A stretch of DNA of 45,332 bases, taken from positions 1 to 45,332 of the forward strand of contig JAJZWB010000007.1 of NCBI GenBank assembly GCA_021846845.1, read 5' to 3'. Source of the stretch: Actinomycetes bacterium. Lineage in GTDB: Bacteria > Actinomycetota > Thermoleophilia > Solirubrobacterales > Solirubrobacteraceae. The notes under the pieces are model-generated. The model searched no databases and had not been told where the DNA came from. It saw nothing but the letters and a program-made list of their open reading frames with translations. Position numbers and translations under genes: made by a program. Within the stretch, counting starts at the first letter, position 1, and every line of letters starts with the position of its first letter. This document shows, piece after piece, positions 41,401 through 44,400 of this stretch.

Positions 41401-44400
41401 GACGGCGAAGGCTGGGACGGCTGCGCTGACGTCGTCGGGTGGGGACGTGGCGGTCCAGTCCGGAGCCTCCGTGACGGCTGGCGCCGACACGACGCTGAGC
41501 GCCAGTGGCAACGTCCTTGTCGATGCAACGAGCTCGGTCGTCTCGGGGGCGACGCTGACCGTCAGCGGCGGGCTGGACAACACCGCGCACACCGTGCTGC
41601 TGGAGGGTACGTTCGCCGCGCCGCTGATAGAGGTGAATGTCGGCAACGGCGGGGATGCGATCACCTACGAGCCCGTGTCCGTGGCCGGCTACACGCAGAT
41701 CACGGGTGGAGCCGGCAACGACACGATCACGCTCCTGCTGCCGTCGATCGACGTCGCGGACATGCTTGCCCAGGGGCAGAGCGGACCCGACGCTCTGGTG
41801 AACGGGACCCCGGCGCAGGGCCGTCCGCGTACGGTCCAGGGGGTCAACCTTCCGCTTCGCAACATGGTCGACGTCAACGGTGGCGCGGGCAGCGACACCT
41901 ACAACATCCACCTCTCGGGGATCACGGCCGCCGCGCCGACCGGCACGAGCTACATCGTCAACGTGCACGACTCCGGTCCGCCGACGGATGTCAACGTGCT
42001 CAACGTCTACCTGCCGGCGTCGCAGCCCAACGACCTGCTGGTGCGGGCGAACTTCCTCGCGCTCGTGCATCCGGCGGCGAACGCGGCTCCGACCGGGCCC
42101 TTCACCGCCAACTACGAGCGGGTCAACTACGACTCGACCGCGTCGCTGAACATCTTCGGCGGGGGAAGCGGCGACCACTACTACCTCGTCGACACCGGGA
42201 CCGCGACGACGGTCAACGCCGGCAACGGGAACAACAGCTTCCAGATCGGCGGCCTGTTCGGCGAGCCGCAGGTCGCCCCGTCCGCCGTTGCCAACGGCGA
42301 CCAGATCTCGACAGTCCAGACGACGGAGGGCTATCTGAGCCGCGGGGTCAGCAACGCCACGGTGATCAACGGCGGATCCGGCGACAACACGTGGGTTGTG
42401 TACGCCTACCACGCGCCGCTGAAGCTGAACGCCCAGGGTGGGGACAACACCTTCCAGGTCAACGCGTTCCTGCAGATCGGGACCGGTGGCGCTCTGAGCT
42501 ACGTGCCCGAGTCCGCCCTGACGATCGACGGCGGCACCGGTCACAGCAGCCTTCTGGTGGTCGGCACTCCCTCTGCGGACCGCTTCGCCGTGACCTCCGC
42601 GCAGGTTCTGGGTGCCGGGTTGAACGTGTCCTATCGCAATCTCGTCGCGCTCCAGGTCAACGGCAACGGCGGCTCGGATACGTACAACGTCCTGTCGACC
42701 GCCGCCGGCGCCGTCACCGTGCTCGACGGTGGCTCCTCGGGCAGCGTGACGTTTGATGTCGGCGGCGATGTGGTCGGCCAGGTCGTCGCCTTCAACGCGG
42801 ACGGCTCTCCTGCGCTGACCAATCCCTACGCGGGTCCGCACCTCACCAGTCTGCTCGCCGGTCCGCTGCTGATCAACGGCGCGCCGGTCCCGGCTCCCGC
42901 CCTGGTGCCGGCGCCTCAGCTGCCGACCGAAGCGGACGCCCCGCTCCCGGTCGTGGCACCTGCGCAGGCGGACCCCAACCGGGTTGCCACGCTCAACGTG
43001 TTCGACGACCTGGCGCAGAGCGGGCAGATCGGGACGCTCGGGCAGGTGTCCGCGGGCCAGTATGCGGCGCTCGGCGCGCTGTATGCGGGCTCGGACGCGG
43101 CGTCGCTCGCACAGAGCGCCTTCGGGGTGATCGGCGGTCTGGGGGCCAGCGCGGCGCAGTCGATCTCGTTCGGGACCCTGATCAAGCCATCGACGCTGAG
43201 CTTCGATGGCGGGATCGTCTACGGATCCGTGGATGTGGTGAACGTGATGCTCGGCTCAGGCGCGTCGAGCGTCGCGACCGAGGGCGTGTTCACGGTCAGC
43301 GCGACGGTGCAGAACACGATCACCGTCGTGCAGGGCGGGGGCGGCTACAAGAAGCTGGTGGCGACGGGCGGTGGCGGCTACGACGCGCCGCTGATCCTGC
43401 TGGGGAACACCACCCAGGACGGAAGCTTCTACAACTCCACCCCGAGCGCGCTGACCGGCGGCGCGATGGTGTACTCGAACCCCGGTCAGAGCGTCATCGA
43501 CGCGTCGCTTGATCCCAACAGCGTGATCATCTACGGCGGGGTCGGCAACTCAGTGATCTACGGCGGCGGCGGCGGGGATCAGATCTTCGGCGGGTCCGGC
43601 AGCGATTCGATCTTCGCCGGTTCCGGGAACGATCTGATCCATGCCAACGATGGGATCAATCTGGATCTGTCGCACACGCTGGCCCAGGTGCTGGCCGGTG
43701 ACCTGCAGGCGATGATCGTGGTGAATCAGCCGGTCGGGCCCGCCGTGTCGCCCACGGCGGATCCGCTGAATGCGACGTCTGATCAGATCTACGCGGGTAT
43801 GGGCCACGACGTGATCTTCATGGATCACGGTGTGGTTGATCAGCTGAACAATCCGATCACCGGCACGGGCGGCGTGATCGATGCATACACCGTCGATCCG
43901 GTCACGTTCGGGCTGAGCTCGGTGTTCGGCGCGTATGGCGGGAGCGTGGTGGTCTTCGCCGGCTCGGGGCAGCAGACGATCGATCTGGCCAAGACCAGTC
44001 AGCCGAATGTGGTGCTGAAGAACGGCTATGTGGATTTCGCCGGGCCCGACAGCTGGATCCAGCGGCTGTCGAAGGTCGGGAGCACCGATCCCGGTGCCGG
44101 CGGCAATGACACGATCACGCTCTCGAACGGGAATGACATCGTGATCGCGGGGCCCGGCTCGGACCGGATAACCGGCGGAGGGGGCAACAAGATCGTGCTC
44201 GGCGACGATGGCGCGATCACGTGGCTCGCCGGTCAGCTGAGTCAGATCGTGAGTCTGGACCCGGGGGTGTCGCTGCACAGCCTGCGGGCGAACACGATCA
44301 CGCTGGGCAATGGCAACGACATCGTGTTCGGGGGCTCCGGCGCGAACACGATCACCCTGGGCACGGGGCACGATGTGGTCGTCGGGGCGCTTGGCGAGCT

